From positions 1 through 12,238 of the forward strand of contig JAPSJG010000056.1 in assembly GCA_031178305.1 (NCBI GenBank): 12,238 nucleotides of DNA. The letters are read 5' to 3'. The position numbers and the translations under genes were made by a program. Position 1 is the first letter of the stretch. Each line of letters starts with the position of its first letter. Below the pieces are notes generated by a model. That model saw only the letters and a program-made list of their open reading frames with translations, did no database searches and was not told the DNA's origin. Below are positions 1 to 6,338 of this stretch, piece after piece. The stretch comes from Sinorhizobium sp. (GTDB lineage: Bacteria > Pseudomonadota > Alphaproteobacteria > Rhizobiales > Rhizobiaceae).

Positions 1-242
1 TGATAGTCCTTCGGCAGGACGCGGATCTTCTCGCCGTTAATGTCGATCGTCGCTACGGTGTTCATGAAACCGCCGGCGTGGATCTTCATCGTCACATCCT
101 TGGTGGAGAGAGCGATGGAAAGCGGGGGCTGCTTGTCACCATAGATGACAGCCGGAATAAGACCGTTGCGGCGAAGTTCGCGGGAGGACCCCTTACCAAC
201 CCGTTCGCGCGTCTCGGCCTTGAGCTCGTAAGTCTGGCTCAT
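1..242 (-). CDS. rplY: 50S ribosomal protein L25/general stress protein Ctc, N-terminal part
   Basis: The gene runs off the left edge, so only about 80 N-terminal residues are visible. The protein begins MSQTYELKAETRERVGKGSS and continues with ELRRNGLIPAVIYG, the conserved N-terminal block of the L25/TL5/Ctc family. L25 binds 5S rRNA in the large ribosomal subunit. The long Ctc form carries an extra C-terminal domain, which lies outside the window, so long and short forms cannot be told apart here. The ATG at 242 is chosen because an AGAAAGG ribosome binding site lies about 7 bases before it and the family N-terminus starts exactly there. A good vegetative promoter lies about 120 bases upstream (371-399). 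Identification is confident from the motif. Confidence 0.95.
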   Translation of the reverse strand, partial: MSQTYELKAETRERVGKGSSRELRRNGLIPAVIYGDKQPPLSIALSTKDVTMKIHAGGFMNTVATIDINGEKIRVLPKDY

Positions 243-370
243 GGGTAGACCTTTCTGGTTATTTGGAGAGTTCGTCCGTCTTGGGTTAAAACCCCGGGGG
301 CGGAAAAACCTGAAGCCGCATGGCGGCCCCATCCGCGTTGCCTCCAAGGGTGTCTGCGCGGACGCGCGGT
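243..370 (-). promoter_or_regulatory. rplY 5' leader with short palindromes
   Basis: If transcription starts about 7 bases after the predicted -10 box, the rplY message has a leader of about 120 bases. It contains GCCGC-ATG-GCGGC (315-327), CCCCGGGG (292-299) and GGGTT-AA-AACCC (283-294). On the transcribed strand the first hairpin is followed, after a few bases, by a run of five T. These are visible facts. A role in autoregulation or attenuation is a guess. Confidence 0.3.
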
Positions 371-399
371 CCATAGCGGAGAACGCACCAAAATGCAAG
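371..399 (-). promoter_or_regulatory. Housekeeping sigma-70-type promoter of rplY
   Basis: Read on the minus strand, a -35 box CTTGCA (394-399) is separated by exactly 17 bases (377-393) from a -10 box CTATGG (371-376). The rhizobial vegetative consensus is close to CTTGAC-N17-CTATAT, so most positions match. It sits between the 3' end of the BenE gene and rplY and points toward rplY. Confidence 0.6.
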
Positions 400-410
400 G
401 CGCGGTGCTC

Positions 411-1592
411 TCATCCCCTCCGTCTGGCAAAACGGGCGAGCGCAAGCATGAGACCGCCGGCAATGAGACCCCAGAAGGCTCCCGAGACGCCCGCGAAACT
501 GACGCCCGATGCCGTGACGAGAAAGGTTATGGCGGCGGCTTCGCGCGTGTCGGCTTCGGCGAAGGCGGCCATGGCGGAGCTTGAAAAGGCGCCGATCAGC
601 GCAAGCCCGGCAACGGCCTCGATCAGCACCGGCGGGGCGAGGCCGACGAAGGTGGTGACGACGCCGGCGGCGAGCCCGAAGACGATATAGGTAATGCCGG
701 CATTGATTGCAGCCCAATAGCGGCGGCTGCGGTCCGGATGGGAGTCGGGCCCGGCGCACATGGCGGCAGTGATCGCCGCCAGGTTGACGGCGTGGCCGCC
801 AAAAGGTGCGCTCAACAACGAAAAGAGCCCGGTCGTCGCGAAGAGCGGCCCGGGTGTCGGGTGGAAGTCGTTGACCTTCAGCACGGCGATGCCGGGAATG
901 TTCTGCGAGGCCATCGTCACTATGAAAAGCGGCAGCGCGATGCTGACGATTGCAGCGGTGTTGAAAACCGGGAAGACGAATTGCGCGCGTGGAAGCAGCG
1001 CCGAGGAGAGGTTGGCGAGGAAGTCCGCAGGCATGTCGATGCCGAAAGCGAGCACGAGGACGAAGGCAAGCAGTGCTGCCGGCACCGCATAGAGCCTGTT
1101 GACGCTGCCGACGATCGCCCAGGCGAGGACGATTGGCAGGCCGAAAGCCGGATTGAAGGCGATCGCCTTGACCGGTGCGAAGCAGAGGCCGATCAGCACG
1201 CCGGCAAGCATCGCGTTGGCGAGCGCTGAAGGAATTGAGGAGACGATCCGGCCGAGCGGCTTCCAAAGCCCGGCGACGACGATGAGCAGGCCGCAGAGCA
1301 GGAAGGCGCCGACCGCGGCGTTGAATCCGCCTTCCACGGCTCCGGAACTCGCCAGCAAGGCGGCACCGGGCGTCGACCAGGCGATACTGACGGGAAGCCG
1401 GGTGGCAAGGCTGATGATGATCGCGCAGGCGCCCAACGAGATCGACAGCGCCATCAGCCCCGAAGCTGCCTGCACCTCGCTTGCTCCCACTCCGGTAAGG
1501 CCGTGCAGGACGACGGCGAAGGAGCTGGCGAATCCGACGAAGGCGGTCAGCGCGCCCATGAAGAGGCTTTGAACGGAGAAATCACGAAGCAT
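411..1592 (-). CDS. benE: BenE-family benzoate/H+ symporter-like inner membrane transporter
   Basis: The product is about 393 residues and almost entirely hydrophobic, with some twelve membrane segments, as expected for the BenE family (usually about 390-400 residues). Typical stretches are an N-terminal FMGALTAFVGFASSFAVVLHGL, FVTMASQNIPG-like LFIVTMASQNIPGIAVLK near the middle, and SAPFGGHAVNLAAITAAMCAGPD, a hallmark of this family, in the second half. The family is described as proton-coupled uptake of benzoate, but members outside benzoate clusters may carry other substrates, and no benzoate-degradation gene is seen nearby. The start at 1592 (MLRDFSVQ) fits the family N-terminus. An in-frame ATG at 1655 would add 21 residues, and neither start has a good ribosome binding site. 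The gene diverges from the GAF/Fis regulator, which could control it. Confidence 0.85.
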   Translation of the reverse strand: MLRDFSVQSLFMGALTAFVGFASSFAVVLHGLTGVGASEVQAASGLMALSISLGACAIIISLATRLPVSIAWSTPGAALLASSGAVEGGFNAAVGAFLLCGLLIVVAGLWKPLGRIVSSIPSALANAMLAGVLIGLCFAPVKAIAFNPAFGLPIVLAWAIVGSVNRLYAVPAALLAFVLVLAFGIDMPADFLANLSSALLPRAQFVFPVFNTAAIVSIALPLFIVTMASQNIPGIAVLKVNDFHPTPGPLFATTGLFSLLSAPFGGHAVNLAAITAAMCAGPDSHPDRSRRYWAAINAGITYIVFGLAAGVVTTFVGLAPPVLIEAVAGLALIGAFSSSAMAAFAEADTREAAAITFLVTASGVSFAGVSGAFWGLIAGGLMLALARFARRRG

Positions 1593-1808
1593 GAGGGACC
1601 GGATGACGCAGGCGAGTCGCGGGAATTGTCCTGGACCAAGTAGCATATCGGCCATTGTGTCGGTACCGCGCGCTGCCGCCTGATTGCGCGACCTTCGTCT
1701 GGCTGGACCTTGCTTGCGATCGACGGCTATGGTGCCGGCAAAATGCAGCTGCACCGCGCATGGGAGATCGGGGCACTGCCAAGCCGCGGACGCTTTCAGG
1801 GGGGAGCG
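1593..1808. promoter_or_regulatory. Divergent intergenic region between the benE-like and regulator genes
   Basis: This 216-bp interval must hold the promoters for both divergent genes. I see no convincing -35/-10 pair on either strand. An imperfect dyad, TTGTCC-T-GGACCAA, lies near 1626-1639 and could be an operator, but it is short. The strong GGGGGAG ribosome binding site just before 1809 belongs to the regulator. Confidence 0.3.
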
Positions 1809-2765
1809 ATGCCTGCAGCCACGGATCATTCGGAACACGTCTACAGAATCGCGCACCAGTCGTCGGCTGCCGCGAGCTCTCGGGTTGCCGCCTCCTGGCG
1901 CCGCTGCATGACAGTTCACGGCCTGGCGCCCGAGGAGGCGCGGACGCCCTGGCGTCTTTCGGACGGAGAGCTCCTTGAGGCGCGCGAACGCTCCGGCGTA
2001 TTGGTGGCCGAGGCCGCCGGCGAGCTCGATCGGCTGTTTGCGATCATCGGCAAGGCCGGATGCTGCCTTTTGCTTACCGATGAGGAGGGCGTCGCGCTTG
2101 AGCGCCGCGGGTCGGGCGGAGACGATGCGGATTTTCGCGGCGTCGGTCTCTGGTCCGGCACGGTATGGAGCGAGGCGAGCGTGGGAACGAACGGCATCGG
2201 CACGGCGATCGCCGATGGGCGCCCCGTCGTCATTCACCGCGACCAGCATTTCCTGAGCCGCAATATCGGGCTCAGCTGCGCGACGGCACCGATTCGCGAC
2301 GAACTTGGCCGCCTCGCGGCGGCGATCGACATCTCCACCTGCCGCGACGATGCATCGGAGATGACGCTCTCGATCCTCTCCCAGGCCGTGCGCGACGCCG
2401 CCGGGCGCATCGAGGCGAATCTTTTCCGGCGGGCCTTCGCCGGGGCGCGGATCGTCCTCGTACCGGTTAATCGCGCCGGGCCGGCCCTGCTTGCGGTGGA
2501 TCGCGACGATCTCGTCCTCGGCGCCACGCGCGCGGCCCGTCAATGGCTCGACCTCGACGACAGGCGCATCGCCGCCGGCGTCCCCGCATCCGATCTCCTC
2601 GAGGAGCGCGCATCGGGCGAGGCGACAGAATTGCCGGATGCTGAGCGCGCGGCCCTTCGCCGCGTGCTGTCGCGCACCAACGGCAATGTGTCGATGGCCG
2701 CCGATCTCCTCGGCATCAGCCGGGCCACGCTTTATCGCAAGATGAAGCGGCTCTCGCTGAACTGA
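1809..2765 (+). CDS. GAF-domain, Fis-type HTH transcriptional regulator (AcoR-like, without AAA+ domain)
   Basis: The predicted protein has 318 residues. The N-terminal segment (SSRVAASWRRC, 23-33) matches the start of AcoR-type regulators. A GAF domain follows at about 70-180 with the family signature EASVGTNGIGTA (122-133). Residues 205-262 look like the small PAS-like linker of AcoR proteins. The C-terminus (278-316) is a Fis-type helix-turn-helix (RTNGNVSMAADLLGISRATL). AcoR relatives normally carry a sigma-54-contacting AAA+ ATPase of about 240 residues between the sensor and the HTH. No Walker A, GAFTGA or Walker B motif is present, and the ORF is continuous, so this is a compact form and not a frameshift. 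The ATG at 1809 is chosen for its strong GGGGGAG ribosome binding site; the frame is open upstream. It probably regulates the aldehyde dehydrogenase just downstream. Confidence 0.85.
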   Translation: MPAATDHSEHVYRIAHQSSAAASSRVAASWRRCMTVHGLAPEEARTPWRLSDGELLEARERSGVLVAEAAGELDRLFAIIGKAGCCLLLTDEEGVALERRGSGGDDADFRGVGLWSGTVWSEASVGTNGIGTAIADGRPVVIHRDQHFLSRNIGLSCATAPIRDELGRLAAAIDISTCRDDASEMTLSILSQAVRDAAGRIEANLFRRAFAGARIVLVPVNRAGPALLAVDRDDLVLGATRAARQWLDLDDRRIAAGVPASDLLEERASGEATELPDAERAALRRVLSRTNGNVSMAADLLGISRATLYRKMKRLSLN

Positions 2766-2792
2766 GCTTTGCGGCGTTGATCAGAGAAGCGC

Positions 2793-2806
2793 CTGGCCCT
2801 GGCCAG
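2793..2806. repeat. Perfect 6-bp-arm inverted repeat, candidate operator
   Basis: CTGGCC and GGCCAG flank a CT dinucleotide, 28 bases after the regulator's stop codon. It could be an operator or part of a weak terminator; no T-run follows. Confidence 0.4.
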
Positions 2807-2858
2807 CTCCCCGTGAGCGGTCGCGAGCGGGGCGAAGGGCCACCAGCGCAATTTGTGG

Positions 2859-2874
2859 CTGGCGTCTACGCCAG
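2859..2874. repeat. Perfect 7-bp-arm inverted repeat, candidate operator
   Basis: CTGGCGT and ACGCCAG flank CT. The outer bases and centre match the dyad at 2793-2806, as expected of two binding sites for one dimeric regulator. The Fis-type regulator encoded just upstream is the obvious candidate. This is inference. Confidence 0.45.
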
Positions 2875-2905
2875 TAAGCGGGCGTGAGGGGCGGCCTCTG
2901 GCCAT

Positions 2906-2920
2906 TGCTGCAATGCAGCA
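2906..2920. repeat. Perfect 6-bp-arm inverted repeat, TGCTGC-AAT-GCAGCA
   Basis: A short perfect dyad upstream of the dehydrogenase gene. Its half-site is related to the dyad at 3021-3039. It may be an operator; chance cannot be excluded. Confidence 0.35.
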
Positions 2921-3020
2921 CGACAAACCCGTCCCACCTGTCGCAATTCTGAAACAGATGGCATCGCCGGTTTCGGCAGTCCTCTACCGCAAATCGCCGT
3001 TCGGCATCACCTTCCTTTCC

Positions 3021-3044
3021 ACAGCAATCGGAGTGCTGTCTTTT
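3021..3044 (+). promoter_or_regulatory. Hairpin plus TTTT just before the aldehyde dehydrogenase ribosome binding site
   Basis: ACAGCA (3021-3026) pairs with TGCTGT (3034-3039), and C-TTTT follows at 3040-3044. The GGGAGGAA ribosome binding site begins only a few bases later. It could be a weak attenuator, an operator or an mRNA 5' stabiliser. The 6-bp stem is short for an intrinsic terminator. Confidence 0.3.
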
Positions 3045-3059
3045 CCAAGGGAGGAAGTC

Positions 3060-4568
<1,509 letters not shown>

Positions 4569-4625
4569 TCCTGATCGTCGATATCGTCGATCCCGGCGTG
4601 GCGATAGCCGGTGACCCTCCCGGCG

Positions 4626-4650
4626 GGCTCCCGATTTCCTATCGGGAGCC
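4626..4650 (+). terminator. Perfect intercistronic hairpin between aldehyde dehydrogenase and DUF779 genes
   Basis: GGCTCCCGAT (4626-4635), loop TTCCT, then ATCGGGAGCC (4641-4650): a perfect 10-bp stem. It starts 57 bases after the dehydrogenase stop codon and ends 28 bases before the DUF779 start. No T-run follows, so full intrinsic termination is unlikely. A 3'-end protector that lowers expression of the second gene, or partial termination, is more plausible. Confidence 0.6.
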
Positions 4651-4678
4651 TGTCGAACGTGCAGCGAGGGAGGAAATG

Positions 4679-5056
4679 ATGACGCAAACAAAAAGCGAGC
4701 CGCGCGTGCTTGCGACCGACGCAGCTATCGATCTCATCCGCGAGATCCGGCGCGATCACCCGGACATTCTCTTCCATCAGTCGGGCGGCTGCTGCGACGG
4801 CTCGTCCCCAATGTGCTACCCGGCCGACGACTACATTGTCGGCGACAACGACGTGAAGCTCGGCGAGATCGACGGCGTTCCGGTCTATATCAGTGCTAGC
4901 CAATACGAGGTCTGGAAGCACACGCAACTGATCATCGATGTCGTGCCGGGCAGGGGCGGCATGTTCTCGCTCGACAATGGTCGCGAGAAGCGGTTCCTCA
5001 CCCGCTCACGGCTCTTTGGCGGCGGCGAGGCGTGCGCGGCGCCGCGTACCCGATAG
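4679..5056 (+). CDS. DUF779-family protein, partner of aldehyde dehydrogenase
   Basis: The 125-residue product fits the DUF779 family, small cytoplasmic proteins often encoded next to acetaldehyde/aldehyde dehydrogenases. The diagnostic part is FHQSGGCCDGSSPMC (32-46), with three cysteines (38, 39, 46) that could bind metal or form disulfides, followed by the conserved YISASQYEVWKHTQLIIDVVPGRG-type core (70-93) and FSLD. No enzymatic function is established that I know of; a helper or maturation role for the dehydrogenase is inference from linkage. Two ATG codons are adjacent (4676 and 4679). The second has better spacing from the GAGGGAGG ribosome binding site and is used here. It is probably co-transcribed with the dehydrogenase through the hairpin at 4626-4650. 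Confidence 0.87.
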   Translation: MTQTKSEPRVLATDAAIDLIREIRRDHPDILFHQSGGCCDGSSPMCYPADDYIVGDNDVKLGEIDGVPVYISASQYEVWKHTQLIIDVVPGRGGMFSLDNGREKRFLTRSRLFGGGEACAAPRTR

Positions 5057-5115
5057 CTCCCTACGTCGGATCTCGCCGAGTACCCCTGCTGACGCAGCCG
5101 CAGCTCGAGCGAATT

Positions 5116-5158
5116 AAAGAGGTGTTGCATGCGGGGAACATCATACCTCTTTTGAGGT
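5116..5158 (+). other. Mutually exclusive inverted repeats around the DUF4142 promoter
   Basis: AAAGAGGT (5116-5123) is complementary to ACCTCTTT (5145-5152). The same ACCTC (5145-5149) can instead pair with GAGGT (5154-5158) across a TTTT loop. The first pairing, ending in TTTT at 5150-5153, might serve as a weak terminator for transcripts arriving from DUF779. The repeats overlap the predicted stress promoter, so they could also act at DNA level. Confidence 0.35.
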
Positions 5159-5159
5159 T
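5135..5159 (+). promoter_or_regulatory. General-stress (EcfG/RpoE2-type) promoter of the DUF4142 gene
   Basis: GGAAC (5135-5139), 18 bases, then TT (5158-5159). This matches the reported Sinorhizobium RpoE2 promoter pattern GGAAC-N18/19-TT; with the longer form it reads GGAAC-N16-GGTT. Transcription would start near 5166, leaving a leader of about 29 bases that contains the GGAGG ribosome binding site at 5185-5189. Position and spacing suit the downstream gene very well. Confidence 0.65.
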
Positions 5160-5194
5160 TGAGTTTCTTCGCAAGCCAAAGCCCGGAGGTAACC

Positions 5195-5686
5195 ATGCGA
5201 GTGACCAACATCGCCATCGCCGCTGCGCTGATAGCCGGCGCGTCATACGCCTACGCGCAACAATTGTCGTCGGAGGAGTTCGTAACCATGGCTGCGAGTT
5301 CCGATATGTTTGAGGTGCAATCCGGACAGCTCGCAGCCAAGAACAGCAAGGAGGCAAGCGTTCAGCAGTTCGCTGAGATGATGGTCGCCGACCATACGAA
5401 GGCGAGCCAGGAGCTGAAGGTTGCCGCCGCAGACGCAAAAATCACAGTTCCGACCGAGATGATCGACAAGCACGCCGCACAACTGGACAAACTCCAGAGT
5501 GCGCAAGGCGAGGCCTTCGACAAGGCTTACATCGAGGCCCAACTCTTGGCCCACCAGGAGGCTCTCAAGCTCATGCAAAGCTACGCCCAAACCGGCGACA
5601 GCGAGCCCCTGAAGGGGCATGCAGCCAAGGCATCTCCGATTGTTCAGCGTCACCTTGAACATGTCCAGAAGCTCGCTGGGCAATAG
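5195..5686 (+). CDS. DUF4142 periplasmic protein (ferritin-like helical fold)
   Basis: The 163-residue product starts with a clear Sec signal peptide (MRVTNIAIAAALIAGASYAYA, probable cleavage after residue 21 before QQ). The mature part is all-helical and matches DUF4142: SSEEFVTMAASSDMFEVQSGQLAAKNS (25-51), AEMMVADHTKAS (60-71), EAQLLAHQEALKLM (115-128) and the final IVQRHLEHVQKL. The family has a ferritin-like four-helix layout, but no function is firmly known and I see no complete di-iron motif. The ATG at 5195 follows GGAGG at good spacing; an in-frame TTG at 5159 would spoil the signal peptide. In rhizobia, DUF4142 genes are frequently stress-induced, and the GGAAC-N18-TT promoter directly upstream supports control by the general stress sigma factor. 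Confidence 0.88.
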   Translation: MRVTNIAIAAALIAGASYAYAQQLSSEEFVTMAASSDMFEVQSGQLAAKNSKEASVQQFAEMMVADHTKASQELKVAAADAKITVPTEMIDKHAAQLDKLQSAQGEAFDKAYIEAQLLAHQEALKLMQSYAQTGDSEPLKGHAAKASPIVQRHLEHVQKLAGQ

Positions 5687-5759
5687 CGGGAACGCATTGC
5701 GCGCGCTTACCAGGTTCGATTGACGCGGCGGGGTTGCACTCCGGCCGGCTACGCAAAGC

Positions 5760-5807
5760 TCGGGGGGTGGAGGAACGGAGGCCCTTGGGTGTTGTTCCAG
5801 CCCCCGA
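5760..5807. repeat. Long imperfect hairpin with GGAAC/GTTCC arms
   Basis: CGGGGG (5761-5766) pairs with CCCCCG (5801-5806), T5760 with A5807. After a G-G mismatch, TGGA (5768-5771) pairs with TCCA (5796-5799), and further in AAC (5774-5776) with GTT (5791-5793). The stem is about 16 bp with two mismatches and a G-T pair. No T-run follows, so it is not a classical terminator for the DUF4142 gene. Confidence 0.5.
5772..5798. promoter_or_regulatory. Palindromic GGAAC...GTTCC site, possible bidirectional stress promoter
   Basis: On the minus strand GGAAC (5794-5798) is followed after 16 bases by CGTT (5774-5777), a full match to the EcfG consensus. On the plus strand GGAAC (5772-5776) is followed after 16 bases by TGTT (5793-5796), matching GGAAC-N18-TT. 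No clear gene starts just downstream in either direction, so activity is doubtful. Confidence 0.3.
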
Positions 5808-5889
5808 ACCGCTTCCGTCGCCTGATGCGCCCGCAGTTCCCGCTGCCGACGCGGTTTTGCATCGTGTTGCTATCCTCTTTGATCGGGCT

Positions 5890-5904
5890 CTTCTGCGGCA
5901 GAAG
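5890..5904. repeat. Perfect 7-bp-arm inverted repeat
   Basis: CTTCTGC and GCAGAAG flank a single G. Second of three dyads in the 5760-5944 interval; possible RNA hairpin only if the loop opens a few pairs. Confidence 0.4.
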
Positions 5905-5910
5905 TGCTGC

Positions 5911-5944
5911 CGGACGCCGAACCCGATGTGCTGCCCGGCGTCCG
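5911..5944. repeat. Perfect 9-bp-arm inverted repeat
   Basis: CGGACGCCG (5911-5919) is the exact reverse complement of CGGCGTCCG (5936-5944), with a 16-base loop. GC-rich and stable; no T-run on either side. Confidence 0.5.
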
Positions 5945-6118
5945 ACCGGAACTGCTTTGAGCGACAGCACCGGATGCCATTGCAAGCGAATAGGCTTCGG
6001 TAAGGTTCCGCTTTCCATCGATGGCTGGGGCATCTTTTCACGTAGCCCACAGGCTGACGCGCCGTTGAGGCGAGACAGGAGGAAATTCCCAACTCAAGGG
6101 TGGAAATCCGAGGGGTAT

Positions 6119-6143
6119 GGAACGTTCACGCCTCGACCACGTT
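6119..6143 (+). promoter_or_regulatory. General-stress (EcfG/RpoE2-type) promoter upstream of the DUF2243 gene
   Basis: GGAAC (6119-6123), 16 bases, CGTT (6140-6143): an exact match to the alphaproteobacterial EcfG consensus and also to GGAAC-N18-TT. Transcription would start near 6150, giving a leader of about 190 bases before the DUF2243 gene. The hairpin CTCTCA-N7-TGAGAG (6149-6167) would lie at the very 5' end of the message. Confidence 0.55.
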
Positions 6144-6148
6144 TAGGG

Positions 6149-6295
6149 CTCTCACGATGGCTGAGAGGTTCGAGCAGGACGCAACAGCAAACAAGCAGGG
6201 CCAAGCCGAACAGCGGCGCGCAAGCGCAGCAGATGTGAGACGGTAGCAACGCGCCGTTGGGAACTTGAGGACGCCGTCAGGAAATTGGCGCGTTG
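6149..6295 (+). other. Structured leader region of the DUF2243 message
   Basis: Two stems are visible: CTCTCA (6149-6154) with TGAGAG (6162-6167), and CAACGCGCC (6247-6255) with GGCGCGTTG (6287-6295) around a 31-base loop. A 29-codon open frame (6157-6246, MAERFEQDATANK...) lies between them but has no clear ribosome binding site. I match this to no known riboswitch. Confidence 0.35.
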
Positions 6296-6338
6296 AACCG
6301 CTCCCGTTGCCGCCCCGGTTGGCCGGATCAGGAAGGGG

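Larger units (their letters stand above)
2766..3059 (+). promoter_or_regulatory. Dyad-rich control region upstream of the aldehyde dehydrogenase
   Basis: The 294-bp gap between the regulator and the dehydrogenase holds several perfect inverted repeats: CTGGCC-CT-GGCCAG (2793-2806), CTGGCGT-CT-ACGCCAG (2859-2874), TGCTGC-AAT-GCAGCA (2906-2920) and ACAGCA-N7-TGCTGT (3021-3039). The first two share CTGG/CCAG ends and the same CT centre and lie 66 bp apart. The last two share TGCTG/CAGCA halves. I found no GG-N10-GC sigma-54 pattern, which agrees with the AAA+-less regulator. The frame of the dehydrogenase is open upstream to 2853, but the good ribosome binding site at 3049-3054 argues that this DNA is not translated. 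Confidence 0.5.
5687..6338. other. Gene-poor, structured intergenic region
   Basis: About 650 bases without a convincing gene. Open frames exist on both strands, but none resembles a family I know and codon bias is not sustained. The stretch is rich in inverted repeats (5760-5807, 5890-5904, 5911-5944, 6149-6167, 6247-6295) and in GGAAC promoter-like sites (5772-5798 on both strands, 6119-6143 plus, 5984-6009 minus). It may hold a non-coding RNA, a decayed gene, or a long regulated leader for the DUF2243 gene. Confidence 0.5.

Noticed and set aside
1593..2543. Long minus-strand extension of the benE frame through the regulator gene
   Set aside because: It is the antisense of a clear GAF/Fis regulator; GC-rich DNA keeps such frames open.
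2851..2975. Sigma-54 promoter for the aldehyde dehydrogenase, expected from an AcoR-like regulator
   Set aside because: Each GG examined lacks GC ten bases later, and the regulator lacks the AAA+ domain.
2853..3059. In-frame N-terminal extension of the aldehyde dehydrogenase
   Set aside because: The start at 3060 has a strong ribosome binding site and the normal family N-terminus; the extension has dyads and no family similarity.
5720..6238. Plus-strand open frame with an internal ATG at 5825 giving a hydrophobic start (FCIVLLSSLIGLF)
   Set aside because: The first 25 codons look signal-peptide-like and GC3-rich, but there is no ribosome binding site, the rest is Arg-rich without coding bias, and I recognise no family. 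Kept as non-coding.
6157..6246. 29-codon frame MAERFEQDATANK... just after the stress promoter
   Set aside because: Too short, no clear ribosome binding site, and its ATG lies in a hairpin loop. Mentioned only as a possible leader peptide.
6260..6286. GGAAC at 6260-6264 upstream of DUF2243
   Set aside because: Spacing to TT is 20 bases and no GTT is present; the site at 6119-6143 fits far better.
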